Part shown: in pieces, positions 47,501-58,384 of the stretch | Position numbering within the stretch: position 1 is the first letter of the stretch | How the letters are laid out: each line of letters begins with the position of its first letter | Assembly: GCF_018873765.1 (NCBI RefSeq) | Contig: NC_057916.1 | Location: 29,735,501-29,799,500, forward strand | Direction of reading: 5' to 3' | From: Telopea speciosissima | Taxonomy: Eukaryota; Streptophyta; Magnoliopsida; Proteales; Proteaceae | Length of the DNA: 64,000 nt | Notes under the pieces: model-generated | The model's input: only the letters and a program-made list of their open reading frames with translations | What the model was told of the DNA's origin: nothing | Database searches by the model: none | Made by a program: the position numbers and the translations under genes

Positions 47501-50500
47501 AAAATAAACTAAGTATGGAAAATAATAATCCTAATCTATGGCTCCCTATTTAAACCCTAAGTTCAGGGCTTCTTCTTCTTCTTCCTTCTTAGAGCTGCAT
47601 CAACGTGTCTGTGGAAGGCTAATGCTGTTGTTTTGTTTTGGATTTTTATAAGTTATGCAATTTATATCTCATTTCTGAAATTCCATATTTTTATAGGTCC
47701 AACGAGCAATGCTCACTCTAGTGCTGTTTGCTTGGTTGTTATTCACATAATCTTGAGATGAGGCACTGGCTCATTCAAATAAACTAGATGACGTGTTTGT
47801 TCATATTTGTAACAATGAACATCTGGAATGATTTTGATGATAGTTATTCACAAGAAAATGGTTTGGTCATTGCTTTATTGAAGAAAATGGTATGGTCATT
47901 GTTTTATTGGTAGTATATACATTCATACAATTTACATGTCGTCACACTTGTGCTTCAATTTACCATATGAAATTCAGTTCTTGTAATGGTGCTATTTTCT
48001 CAGTAGCTGTATTCTTTGCAGTGCAATAAATTGATACTTGTGAACCTCTCGAGATTTTCACTGTTTTGATTGGATATTGTTCAACCTTTCTGTGTGCAGA
48101 AATCTTTAAAAAAGGAGCACTTCTTGTGGCAATTATCGAATATTGATAAAGACTCGAAGAAGATACATGATGAAGTTGAAGCAGAAAAAGGAAACCTTGA
48201 AGATCTTAAAAAGGAGCAAGATATATGTGAACTCGAAGTGAGTGACAAGAAAAAAGAAAATGCTGGATATTTAAAAGAGATTGCTTTGTGTGAGAAGAAG
48301 GTTGCTGATAAAAAGAGTAAACTTGATAAGAAGGTGAATTTCCTAACCTACTTTTCAATGTGATATATATTTTTCTTCTGACATGAGGACCACGTTTATA
48401 TTCTTCCTATACTTGGTTTTTCCTGTCATATTTAATCTATTTGTACTAGGGTGGATGGCCACTTAAATGGAGCAACACAGAGCCTTTGAAGTGAGATTTG
48501 GAAAGATCCAAAGTTTTGGATTATCATTGGTGCTTGTATGCATGCATTGCACTTGGCGCAATCATAAGGTTGCTCCGTTGCGACCTAGTGATCACAGGTT
48601 TGAGTCAGGAAATAGCCTCTCTGCGAAGCGGGGGTTAAGGCCGTGTACATTATGACCCTCCCCAGACCCCGCAGAGATGGTAAGTAATTTAGTGTTGTGG
48701 GTGGCTGGGAGTGGGGGGGCATACGATGTGGGGTTTATTTACTTTTCTGATAGTATATGTTGACTTTAGAGGCTGTGTGGTCTGCAAATTTCCCTCCCCT
48801 GTTTTTGCAATGAAGTTTCTAGAGTAGCACAACTCAAACATTTTTTTTGGATTTTGATATGGTATGTCTGCATGTATTCTTCAAGACCTAAACTTGTGCT
48901 TATTTTTGTAACCTCAAAGCTGTTTTTTTGATGCAGTCAATAAAAGCATATTAGCATAATAGCTGTCATCTCCATACTTAATGATTTTTTAAGCCTGAAA
49001 GATGAATCTTTGTGATGGTGACCATGTTAAACGGGAAAACCTTGGATTGTTTTGTTGAAGATCACTGGATTTGCCTACGGGTTTACTGTTGCACTTGTGA
49101 ACAAGGGAAGTCTTCCAGGCTTTTGGAAAAAAATTTCTGTAGCTTGATCAGGATTGAGTTGAAGTTGATTTATTAGAACCTTCAATTTGCAAGAGCCCAA
49201 GTAGGGGGTCTCTTTTATGATCCTTTGTCTAGTTAAAGTCTGATGGAAGGGGGCTATGTTCTAAGTTAAAGTTGTAGTTGAAAGATGAAGTCGGAATTGA
49301 TGTTTTATCATGAAATTGAGAATAATTGATTGTGGATTGCAATCTGGTGAAGGGTGAAGCAGTAGGACAGTCGTACTGCCAACAAAAGATGTCAGATGGG
49401 AATTGAATCGTTATTGCCATCATGATGTGTCATTCAGAGCTCATTATTCAAATGCCTGTGTGGTGAACAATTAAGATTTTTGGCTTCAAATTTCAAATTC
49501 GATGACAGACTCATTAGGTGCTTGGTACTGCACCTCAAGGTCAGAGCCTTCTGAGGGATAGAAATGCAAATTTTCACTCGCATAACTGAAACTAATTGTA
49601 GATGCATCTTGAAGCAGAAGCCTGATGTAGTTATGTACTGAGTTTACTTACAGTTCCTCATCACAGGCAGAGTGGAAGAAGTCTTCAATGTCAAGGACGG
49701 AAGTGTCCTAGGCAGCACAGCCCATTGTTTTATCAGATGGATGCATGTTCTTAGACTTTCTTTGTTCTGTGTTTAAAATATGTGGTTGCAATATCCCACC
49801 TTTGTAGACTTGGTTGCAGATTGGTGGAAAAATTCGATTCTGAAATAGGAAACTGCAAGGCCAACTGATATAGGATCTTTGTCAGAAGTAGTGTTAACCT
49901 CATCCTTTTGGAGGTTTTGTTTTCTTTTACAATTGGGTTACATCAAGGATCAGCTTTAAGCCCTTATTTGTTTGTGGTTATCATGGATGATTTAACCAGA
50001 GACATACAAGATGAGGTTCTTTGGTGTATGTTTTTTGCTGATAATATTGTCTTGGTGGATGAGACAAGAGCAGGGATTAATGCCAAGTTGGAGTTATGGA
50101 GATCAACCTTGGAATCAAAATGTCTTAAAATAAGTTGATCAAAGATGGAGTATATCTTGCGTAACTTTAGTTACACTAGGATGGTTAACGAGGTGGTGAA
50201 TATTGAGTGGGAGGGAGATTCCATAAAGTGATTATTTTAGGTATCTAGGCTCCATCATAAATAAAGAAGGTGATATAGAAGATGATGTTGCTCATAGAAT
50301 TAAAATGGGATGGATGAAATGGAGAGGTATGACCGGAGTGTTGTGTGATAGGCATATTCCTTTAAAGCTTAAAAGAAAATTTTATAGGACTGTCATACAA
50401 CTGGCTATGATGTATGGTGCGGAATGTTGGGCACTTAAGAAGCTTCAAATAGATGAAGTGTTGCGGAGATGAGGATGTTGAGTTGGGTGTGTGGCGAAAC

Positions 50501-53500
50501 TAGGAAGGATAAGGTAAGGAATGACCATATTAGAGCTGATTTGGGATTAGCTCCGATACAATATAAGTTACGAGAAAGTCGTTTGAGGTGGCATGGCCAT
50601 GTAAAATGGAGGCCTTGGGATGCGCCAGTACGGAGTGATTTGATTCAGATTGAAGGAACTAAAAGAGCCAGGGGCAGGCCTAAATTAACTATATGAGAAG
50701 TGGTGACGAAAGACATGAATAGCTTAGGACTTGAATCGTATATGATTTTGAATAGAGCTGATTGGAGAGCAAAGATCCATGTAGCCGACCCTATTTAGTC
50801 GGGAGAAGGCGATGTTGTTTTCTTTTACAACATATATGTATGTATACACATAGATATGTATAGGAACCAATATTCTCTGCTTGAGATTTTGCTTATTTTG
50901 TCTTATACCATTGTCGAATAAAGCTCCAACATATCTTTCTGTCTAATGATGTTATTGTATTGATGCTTTTATGGATAACTTGTATCTATATTCTGTGTTT
51001 TGGACATGGGTTCATGATATGCTGTCTTAAATAGAGATGAAGCATTCTTATTAGTTATACACAAATATTATATTCAATGGCCTCTTGGAGGAAACTACTT
51101 TCAACATTCAATTATTCAACAAGTTTGTGTTGATTTTTGTTGCATTCTGCTTTATTGATATCTGGTACCTGACCTCTAGATTTTCATTTTGATTTGTTCT
51201 TGTTCACAGCAACCTGAGCTTCTGAAGTGGAAAGAGGAAATCTCTCGCATTAATTCAAAAATCAAAAGTAGTAAGAAAGACCTCGACAGAAAGAAAGATG
51301 AACAGAAGAAGCATGTAGAATTAATTGAACAGCTGAAGAATGACTTACAGGATGTGTCCGCAAAGCTAAACGATCTACATGAAAAAGGCCAAGATGGGGT
51401 TGGAAAACTTCAACTAGCTGATGATCAATTAAAGGAATATAACCGGATGTGAGTGTCTGACAATCATATTTTTGATAGGAAATTAGGAATTAGCCTTATG
51501 ATGCCTTGCTCCTTATTTGCTATTCAAGTTAATCAAAAAGTCCAGTATAACCTGTCTATTTGTATTAGATTTTATATCCTTCTAACACAAAGGTTCATTC
51601 TTTCTCAAATTGAAATTATAAATCATTTCTACTGACAATTGGTGTCATTTCCAATGGTTGGTCTGGTTCCTTGACTAACAACCAAGGCTTCAACGTTCCT
51701 ACATGAACTCAATATGTGGTGTAGGACATTATATTCTGGACGATATGCTGAACGAGGGTTGAAAATATGAATTAGTCTTCTATTATGAGAGGCTTAGAAC
51801 TTGTATGAACATTTGGTGCTCTGCTTTTCTGTCCTGTCTCATGGGATTCTCACTGATTATGCCTGTCCATTGCATCCAGCTTTCTTTATACTTGACACTC
51901 AGACAATTTCTGGAAAATATTGGACATGTCACCCTGTGTTCATATGAATTTCATCTAAAAGCATTACATCGTGTTGCAAAATAAAGCCCTCTCTTTCTAA
52001 GGAATATTTTGAATTGCAAAGTTATGATGTTTTAAATTACAAGGGGAAGGCCTAAATTGTGGTGGGTCATATAGTTGAGTTAGGCATGTGGCCAATCTAG
52101 ATGATGCGATCGTGGGGTCAAAAATACCCTGTTGGATTAGCCATGGGCCCACCCAAATACCAAATACCTAAGTTACAAGGAAGGAGTTTGAGATCTATAA
52201 TTTATCAAAAGTTCTCAAAGAGGAGTGGCAAACTTGTAATAAATCAGAAGTTGGATGAATCTATTGGGTCTTCAATAAGAGAATGGAGACAATGGGCTTA
52301 GGATTTATTGTAATGGGACAAACTTGGAAGTAAAGTTAATTAAAGACTAGGAAGTAAATAGAGATGAAGGATTGAAGGGAGGGGGTAGTTATGGAAGTGG
52401 AGTAAATAAAATAAAGAGATAAAGCTATCGTGGGAAGGGGGAGATTTCTTCAACCTCACAACTCCTATGGTAAGGCAAGAGAACCGAACTGGATTCAGGT
52501 GGGAGATCTCTCCCCTTTGGACACCATTCCTAAGCTCAGCCCTGTTGATAGGAACCAATTGCAGACCTGGAGGATCATAATAAGTTAATATAGTTTCTGC
52601 AACTCAGATCTGACGGTGAACAGAAACCAGATTTGGTTTCGGACTTCAACCTCAGAATATGAGTGAAATAAAAGGGTAGGGAACTTGGAATCAGGTTGCC
52701 CTAGAGTGATAAACCACTACCAAAATATTGGGAAGGAAAGAGATGGGAATCGGCAGATTGATCCCCAATTGTGGATGACTCAGAATACAGCCGGAACAGG
52801 AAAACCCAGTTAAGAAGGGATAAATAGAGAACAAGTAGAAGAACTAGAGAAATGGAAGAAGAACAAATAAGGAATAAAGAGAAGATGGGGGAAGCAAGCT
52901 TGTACAGAAAACAAAGATCTGCCAAAAGGAAATTCTGAAAAGAACGAGCAGGGAAGGAGAATAGAAGAAAGGAAGAAAGAAAGAAAGAAGAAGAGGGGAA
53001 AGGCACACAAGCACAGCCACACAGCCTTCTCAAATCAATTCATTCCATTTTTAATCAGCTGTCGATTATGCTCCATTGCATTACACACATTATATATATA
53101 TAAGACTACTAAAAATTAGAAACTCTCAAGTAGGAAACTAAGAACAACTCAAATTGGGAAACCAAATACCCTACGTGGCTAAACTTCCCAAAAATAAAAA
53201 GATTATATATCATCCTAATAAAGATAATAAAACAGGTTTGGCCTGGTCCAAGGAAGTGCTCCTGCATCTCCAGAAGATGCCTGTCTTTCCAGTAGATGGT
53301 CTAAATTGACCACATTATCCATCCATATGGTTCAAATAGGATGGGTCATCTTGCAATGAAATCTTAATAGCTTACCTAGAAAACTTTTAGGCTCCATCTA
53401 GTTGGAAGTGAAGTGGAGTGAGGGAAATGGAAACAAAATGAAAATAAAATTTTCTAATCTCAACCAATAATTATTGTGTAACTAAAAATTTTCTAAACCT

Positions 53501-56500
53501 AGTAATTAAACTTAGCTCACTTTTCAACCAACAATTCCTTTGAACTTGAATAGGAAAAATAAAGAATCCACTTGAACTACCATGATTACAGTAGTTTTCA
53601 CTTTCTTTTTTAAATTAATTTCACTTTCCTTCATTTCCCTTTTCCTGCAGCCAGATGGAGCATTAATATGTGTGTGCATGACCCACCTTAAAGCCTTTTT
53701 ATCTTCCCTCCCCCCCCCCCCCCCCCATCTTCTGATAACAAGAAAAAGATTGCTTCTGGGACTTGTTTTGATTCCTCTAGGTGAATGGAATTTACTTTAG
53801 CATCTTGGAATTCATTCAGTTAGGTTGGAAAGGAATTGTTTATATGGAAAGAACAGTAGAAGAGACTTTGACAACATTAAGTCCATAGCTATGTGCTTAT
53901 ATTCATTCACTTCATATGTATTGAACTTGCTCTTGTACCCAGTTGATTGAGGTTAAGAGATCTGATTTGGCAACATTTTCTATACCTCCTGGCTGGAGAG
54001 TTATTTGGGATCTGGGATTCTCTGATACTTACAAAGAAGAGGGTGACAAGGCAGGTGGTTAGATGGAAGCCTCCTCCAGAGGACAATTGAATATGGATGG
54101 CTGCTTGCTTGGCAGCCACAGTCCATCTGGTATTGTCATGATACTCATATTTGATCAGATCTATTCAATTGGTTGCTTCCCAGTTGCACATATTCTTTTA
54201 ATGGAATCCAAGGAGTGGTAATGAGGTCGCAGATGATCTTGCAAAGCAAGGGTGTTGTGTGACCTAGATTATTTTTCGGGGATGTTTTGTCTTTGTTACG
54301 GCTTAGGGTTTTGATGTAGGGTGTTGATGTCTATATGGTGTTGGGATCTGGGTTGTATCTCTTGTTATTCTTCTTGTTGTTGTATTACTAGCTTGTACTT
54401 TATTATCCTATTTTATTAAGAAATTGTTACTTATCTCCCCCTCCCTAAAAGAAAATTGCTACACCTTGGGCACAGATGTTCAGGCTAGTAGACTGGGTAA
54501 ATACATTCGATGGGTAGATCATTTACAAGATACGAGCAGCTTATGCCATAATTTCTTTTGCTTGTTTGATGTACTCTTCATCCATTTTATGCACTAATAA
54601 AGTTGTTATAGACTTATAGTGTGGCCAGGAGGGGATGAACAGGCATACAGTGCTTCCCTTTATCTAGCCTGGAGATTAAGCTCTCCTGGGACTGTGAAGC
54701 TTTTCCTTCCAATGGGTGGTAGTTTTTATTTTATTTATATTTTTTGGTTGGGGGGGGGGGGGGAGTGGTGGTGTGTAATTGTGGGTGTTTTGGGTTGTGT
54801 GATAGAAGGGGGGCTGGTGTTCGTTTATATTCCCTTTCTGTTTCTCTTTATGTATTCCTGTGTCTTCTTCATTAATATATGTTTTTTTGTTCTTTCTAAC
54901 TGGAAAAGAAGTTATTATAAAAAATGGTCTTTCATTCACAAGTAGTTTTTAATCTCTTGTTTTTTCTTTTCTATTTGGTTTGGTAGGTTTATATAGGAGA
55001 TGGGAGAAAAAAATTTAGGAAATGGCACAATTTGTTCTTAGCATCTCGAACAGACAAATAAATCTCTACATGCTTGCCTCACAGACTTACTGTAAATTGT
55101 TATATGGATGTACATAACAATCTATCTCTTGCATTACCCGTTATGAAAAAAAGCATTTTATGTAAGTTCATGTTTGTGAATGGTGCTTGTGCTTGCACTT
55201 TATCATTGTTATTATTTATGTACTTCACTGAATCATATAATGCTCAAACAACCGTCTTTGAAATTTTGATGTTGCAGTAAGGAGGATGCTGGGATGAAAA
55301 CTGCAAAGCTGAGAGATGAGAAGGAGGTCCAGGATAGGCAGCAGCATGCTGATATTGAAGCTCAAAAGAATTTGGAGGAAAATCTTCAACAGTTGAGAAA
55401 CCGGGAGCAGGAGCTCGGTTCACAGGAGGAACAAATGCATATAAGGCTTAGAAAGATTGTTGATGCATTAGGAAAACATGAGGAGGAACTCGTGCATGTA
55501 AGGAAAGAACTGCGAGCAATGCAAGATAATCATCGGGAATCTAGGTCAGTCAACTCATTGTATGCTTCCATTCAAGTTAGGGTATGCTTGTGAAGATTTA
55601 TCCATATGCTTCCTGCACATGCTTTGGGTTTCATTTACGTAGGTGTCCTGTATCTGGAGATGTTCTACACTATGGATTAAAGTGTCATTTTTTCTTCTTA
55701 TACAGGAATAAACAAGAATCGTTGAAGTTGAAGATTCGTGAAATAGACGATCAGCTACGTGAATTGAAGGCTGATAGGCATGAAAATGAACGAGATGCAA
55801 GGTTTTCTCAAGCTGTTGAGACCCTTAAGCGTCTCTTTCCAGGAGTCCATGGTCGTATGACTGATCTTTGTAGGCCAACACAAAAGAAGTACAATCTTGC
55901 TGTTACTGTTGCAATGGGTAAATTTATGGATGCAGTAGTAGTTGAGGATGAGCATACCGGAAAAGAATGCATAAAGGTATAACTTATATTCGTTTTCTAA
56001 GATGATTTTTTCTGACATTTGTCTTGTTACTTTTTCTTTATTTCCTTTTAACTTCATTATGACATTGGAATTGAAAAGTATAATAAATGATGTCTTGACA
56101 TTATAACTCTCTCTCTCAGTCAATCAATCTTCAATCATGCTATAGAGTATGGTTAACTGTAGAGTATGTGTATTGAACCGATTGAGTGATTGTGTAATGG
56201 GAGATTGACAAAGTGATCCAAGGTGTTTAAATAACTGTACATAGAAAAAAGAAATAAGTGAAAACCACTGCTTTCTGGTTGTGTGTTTATGTGCATACTC
56301 TGTTACTTGATGTCCAAATTTAGTTGTAGGTTGTTGCCCTCTTCCTCTGTTACTTGATGTCCAAATTTAGTATTAGGTTGTTGCTCTCTTCCTTTGTTAC
56401 TTGATGTCCAAATTTAGTAGGTTGTTGCTCACTTCCTTCTTTGAGAAGTTGAGGTGTAGTCTGGGCCTTCTTCTTATACTTCCTTTGGCTTACTAGTTGG

Positions 56501-57373
56501 AGGGTCAATACTTGTCTGGTTCCTGTTCTCTGTTTGTGTGTTTGTGTCAATGACCTGCTGAATGTCTTGTCATCTTTAAAGTCTTCTTGTATTTTTCCTC
56601 CTAAATGGCCCATTATCCTGCCACTGCAAGTCGGAAACCAATAGCTTTCCCATATGCCAAATAGAGATATAGACCTGAAGAAGTTCATTATTTTTATTTG
56701 AGCTGCACAATTTAGATTGAATAATTCCAGAGCACAGGATAAAATTGCAATGGATGAACAAGTAATTAGCGTTCCCCCACCAATATACTTGTTGAGAAGA
56801 CATGCAGAATGTACCACTTTCTTGTGTCTAAAGCTTAAGATAACATGCAAAGCTTTTTAGTTAAAAGTCTGAGGTTGTTAGGTCTGGAGCTTTATTGTTG
56901 TGACATGTGATTTCAATGATGATAGATGTGCTTCTGACAAGTCATACTGTACATCCTGTTATTATATGGACTGATGGACATGTGGATGGAAATATATTCA
57001 TTACATGGTGGTTAGCTAATCAATGTTTTTGCATTTATATGTGTAATTGGTCGTTTCATTATTTGCAATTCTTTTTTTTTTTTTTTTTTTTAAACATTTT
57101 CTGTGTAAATTTGTAAAGAATCCTACAATTCGTGTTTGGATTAAAAACCCTCTCAGTAATTTGCAAATTGATTAAGTTTTATCAACTATAGTTATGTTAA
57201 CAATATACATGTATGTCTTACAAGTTTTGTTTCTCTTTTTTCCCCTAGTATTTGAAAGAACAAAGGCTTCCTCCTCAGACATTTATACCTCTGCAGTCGG
57301 TCCGTGTAAAGCCGATCATTGAGAGGTTGCGCACATTAGGTGGATCTGCAAAGCTGATCTTTGATGTGATTCA
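35561..57373 (+). CDS. SMC1: Cohesin subunit SMC1, exons 1-7 (N-terminal half; continues beyond window)
   Basis: Exons 35561-35998, 37804-38040, 48100-48333, 51210-51448, 55278-55544, 55706-55976 and 57249-57373 join without a break into 603 residues. Residues 1-146 form the N-terminal ATPase lobe, with Walker A GPNGAGKS (38-45) and [11 protein letters not shown] typical of SMC1. Residues 147 to about 500 are Lys/Glu-rich coiled coil. The hinge begins about residue 505 ([13 protein letters not shown]) and continues through [14 protein letters not shown] and [17 protein letters not shown]1 pairs with SMC3 to make the ring that holds sister chromatids. The family is about 1,220 residues, so half is here. 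ATG 35561 precedes the conserved [13 protein letters not shown]. Introns 1-6 are GT-AG; the intron after exon 7 appears to be U12-type AT-AC. Intron 2 (10 kb) is mostly transposons. E2F and telo-box motifs lie upstream. Confidence 0.95.
36000..37557. other. SMC1 intron 1, mostly unannotated
   Basis: AT-rich intron sequence with homopolymer runs (C and G near 36120-36150, T and G near 36354-36376, A near 37048-37068). No coding domains are seen in the short frames here. Confidence 0.5.
37558..37669 (+). mobile_element. Au-type SINE, 5'-truncated
   Basis: The segment GCGTACATTATGACCCTCCC, CAGACCCTGCAGTGGCAGAA and TGTACGCCCTTTTTT matches the 3' two-thirds of the widespread plant Au SINE as remembered. 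It ends in a T run, as that family does. The tRNA-like head is missing. Located in SMC1 intron 1. Confidence 0.8.
38480..41056 (+). mobile_element. RTE-type LINE, 5'-truncated and broken (copy A), in SMC1 intron 2
   Basis: Starts inside the endonuclease C-terminus ([20 protein letters not shown]) and continues through the linker to the reverse transcriptase: [32 protein letters not shown] and the catalytic [15 protein letters not shown] near 40110-40150. It ends with a CCATGTAGCCGACCCCATTA block and a TTG-repeat tail at 41040-41056, the type of tail seen in RTE elements. Many frameshifts and stops make it dead. A MITE interrupts it at 39055-39223. Confidence 0.88.
39055..39223. mobile_element. 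Mutator-type MITE, copy 2 (nested in the RTE LINE)
   Basis: 169 bp with near-perfect inverted arms: left GGGAGAAAGTTCTCTGTCCG, right inverted GGGAGAATGTTCTTTGTCCG, both continuing into the GTGTGGCCTAC or ATGTGGCCTAC block. A perfect 9-bp duplication ATAAGATAG flanks it (39046-39054 and 39224-39232). Removing the element plus one duplication brings the LINE sequence back into register ([12 protein letters not shown]), so the insertion into the LINE is precise. Confidence 0.88.
41057..41804. other. SMC1 intron 2, no feature recognised
   Basis: About 750 bp with a short TTTC repeat near 41710-41730. No coding or element signature is seen. Confidence 0.4.
41805..41970 (-). mobile_element. Possible tRNA-derived SINE
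   Basis: Minus-strand reading gives an A-box-like start (CATTGCTTGGAGCAATAG) and B box GGTTCGAGTCT (plus strand 41904-41914), then a body ending near TAGGAGGGACCAGCACT. It has the order of a Pol III SINE and differs from the 6.6-kb SINE. The family was not recognised. Confidence 0.45.
41971..43081. other. SMC1 intron 2, unclassified sequence
   Basis: No gene found. The last 250 bp (GAAGGAGAAGAGAAGAGAAG-type purine-rich DNA) lies just inside the primer-binding site of the LTR fragment at 43092 and is probably its internal region read on the minus strand. Confidence 0.35.
43082..43281 (-). repeat. LTR with primer-binding site, minus orientation
   Basis: On the minus strand a 190-bp unit runs TGTAACCCG...CAGCTAACA (43281 to 43092) and is followed directly by TGGTATCAGA, the start of a tRNA-iMet primer site (43091-43082). 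It contains a TATATAGAGG promoter-like box. The rest of this element is not recognisable, so it is a truncated LTR retrotransposon. Confidence 0.55.
43286..43760 (-). pseudogene. LTR-retrotransposon gag fragment (probably Gypsy)
   Basis: The minus-strand frame encodes a coiled region ([37 protein letters not shown]), a Gly-Arg tract and [20 protein letters not shown], the start of a retrotransposon gag domain of Gypsy style. It is cut off at 43286 next to another LTR. It sits in the expected place between a primer-binding site (43871-43882) and the lost rest of the element. Confidence 0.65.
43871..45076 (-). repeat. 5' LTR and primer-binding site of the gag-carrying element
   Basis: GCTCTAATACCA (43871-43882), inverted TGGTATTAGAGC, is a tRNA-iMet-type primer site. 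Beyond a 3-bp gap an LTR of about 1.19 kb runs from TGATGTAGGAC (43886) to CCCATCA (45076), consistent with TG...CA borders. It holds a G-rich purine tract near 44380-44690. No other LTR copy is present, so the high border is tentative. Confidence 0.5.
45560..46245 (+). pseudogene. L1-type LINE 3' end with zf-RVT domain
   Basis: The frame at 45713-46120 encodes [20 protein letters not shown] and [15 protein letters not shown], the zinc-binding reverse-transcriptase-associated domain (zf-RVT) at the C-terminus of many plant L1 LINEs. Its start lies in another frame just upstream ([16 protein letters not shown]). A pyrimidine-rich 3' UTR and a short A-rich tail near 46236-46244 follow. Severely 5'-truncated and frameshifted. 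Confidence 0.8.
46350..47560. repeat. Dispersed repeat of about 1.2 kb, copy 1 (probable solo LTR)
   Basis: Collinear with 58385-59560: both carry GGTTAGGGTTT...GGGTTTTAG, a GAGGTCGAGT block, an identical CTCCCAGCCGTCACGGTGTA, a CCACAAGGATGCA block and an AAAATAAACTAAGTAT end. The size and lack of coding sequence suggest solo LTRs of one family. Terminal TG/CA and target duplications were not fixed. It lies in SMC1 intron 2. Confidence 0.55.
48551..48675 (+). mobile_element. Au-type SINE, 3'-truncated
   Basis: GGCGCAATCATAAGGTTGCT, a B-box-like GGTTTGAGTC and GCGTACATTATGACCC-type sequence (here GTGTACATTATGACCCTCCC) match the Au SINE from its tRNA-like head to CCAGACCCCGCAG. The terminal part seen in the 37.6-kb copy is missing. 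Located in SMC1 intron 3. Confidence 0.82.
49900..50825 (+). mobile_element. RTE-type LINE fragment (copy B) in SMC1 intron 3
   Basis: Encodes the RT segment [20 protein letters not shown], the catalytic box changed to [14 protein letters not shown] (FADN instead of FADD), then [11 protein letters not shown] and [20 protein letters not shown]. It ends with CCATGTAGCCGACCCTATTT. It is 5'-truncated, has stops after the RT core and is inactive. Confidence 0.82.
51449..53250. other. SMC1 intron 4, first part: unclassified repeat-like DNA
   Basis: No gene found. The part from about 52300 to 53230 is purine-rich with a GAAAGAAAGAAAGAAAG repeat near 52970 and a TATATATATATA box near 53090, resembling an LTR region on the minus strand. 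No borders or partner copy were identified. Confidence 0.3.
53930..54430 (+). pseudogene. L1-type LINE RNase H and 3' UTR remnant
   Basis: Frames give [10 protein letters not shown] (the usual linker before plant LINE RNase H) and, after breaks, [13 protein letters not shown] near 54215-54255, the end of that domain. The sequence after the stop (TTGTACTTTATTATCCTATT, TTATTAAGAAATTG) has the look of the family 3' UTR. Located in SMC1 intron 4. Confidence 0.7.
56299..56445. repeat. Three-copy tandem repeat in SMC1 intron 6
   Basis: A unit of about 48 bp containing GTTACTTGATGTCCAAATTT and AGGTTGTTGC is repeated three times with small length changes. It lies in non-coding DNA between exons 6 and 7. 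Confidence 0.85.
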
Positions 57374-57382
57374 ATATCCTTT
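57374..57382 (+). promoter_or_regulatory. Probable U12-type (AT-AC) 5' splice site after SMC1 exon 7
   Basis: The conserved hinge codons run ...GTG ATT CA and are followed directly by ATATCCTTT, identical to the minor-spliceosome AT-AC donor consensus. The open frame then meets an in-frame stop (TAG at 57384-57386), so an intron must begin about here. A nearby GT (57365-57366, GTGATT) is a weak alternative that would remove conserved residues. The matching branch site and AC acceptor would be beyond 64000. Confidence 0.7.
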
Positions 57383-57386
57383 TTAG

Positions 57387-58384
57387 TTAGTTCAAGTACT
57401 TCAGTACAAATGGTGGAATAGTGGAAAACTTGGCATGGTATCAATGCATGCCTTTTTGAATAGATACTTTTCTTTAGACACTTTTTTTCCCCTGTCTGTG
57501 TCTTTCAGCATTCTTCATTTTATAAGCTGCAGTGCTGCACGCATGGGGAGAAACCACAAATCTAATGTTATGATAGTACTCATTATTGCAACAGGATCCC
57601 ATGCATGCTTTTGTATTTTGTGCAAGTAGTTCAGCCGCTTTTTATAACATGGTGCATTTTCATTTTATTTTTCTTCTTGGTGCATGCGTTATGATTGCAC
57701 ACTTTCACATGGAACATTGGTCATACATATATGGATGCAAATGGAAAATATGATAGTGGGTAGGCGATGGATGCAAACATTCACATGCTTTATATATTGA
57801 TATTTTATTGAAATAAATAACAACTTTATTTGATAGATGAAAACAAAAAATAGAATGATACAAAACATTAGAAGCCAAACTCTTGTAAGACAGCTACATC
57901 AAAATAGTAAAATTTGTGAAACTCCTGTGAAGAACCCCACAACAGAAACTCAAACAGGATTGATAAGGCAAAATGACAAAGGAATTGCACAAGGTGATGC
58001 AGTTACGTGCCGGATAGATTAGGAGTTATTTTATTTTATTCCTTTGATAGAGGTCTTAGTTAGGTTAGAGTTAACTTTACTTTCAGTTTCAGAATTGGAA
58101 TAGGACTCTGTTGTTTAAATCTATAAAACTGTATTTACCCAACAATTGAGATTTCAGATGTTGGAAATTGAATGAAAGTTTTGGGTTTTTACCATGGGTG
58201 CCAAGAGCTGTGCTTACTCCTCTATCCTCGTCTCATCTTCTCTCTCGTTCAGCTTTGATTCCTCTTTTCCTTCCTTATTCTGGTCCTTTCCCCCCCCTGT
58301 TCCTGCAATCGATACTCTGTTTTGATGTAGGTTTGAGTCCACAAGAGTGAACTCGATCTCTCTTGTTTGGTATCCTTTCTAATA
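57387..58384. other. SMC1 intron 7, first part, no gene recognised
   Basis: About 1 kb of AT-rich intron. 58020-58380 has a TATAAAACTGTATTTACC segment and pyrimidine-rich DNA that could be an LTR fragment, but no borders are seen. The small open frame at 57837-58022 has no recognisable domain. Confidence 0.35.

Noticed and set aside
56299..56445. A CRISPR-like array
   Set aside because: Units are contiguous with no unique spacers, in a plant intron. It is an ordinary tandem repeat.
57837..58022. A 61-residue plus-strand frame
   Set aside because: No recognisable motif, AT-rich intron context, and no splice-compatible link to SMC1 exons.
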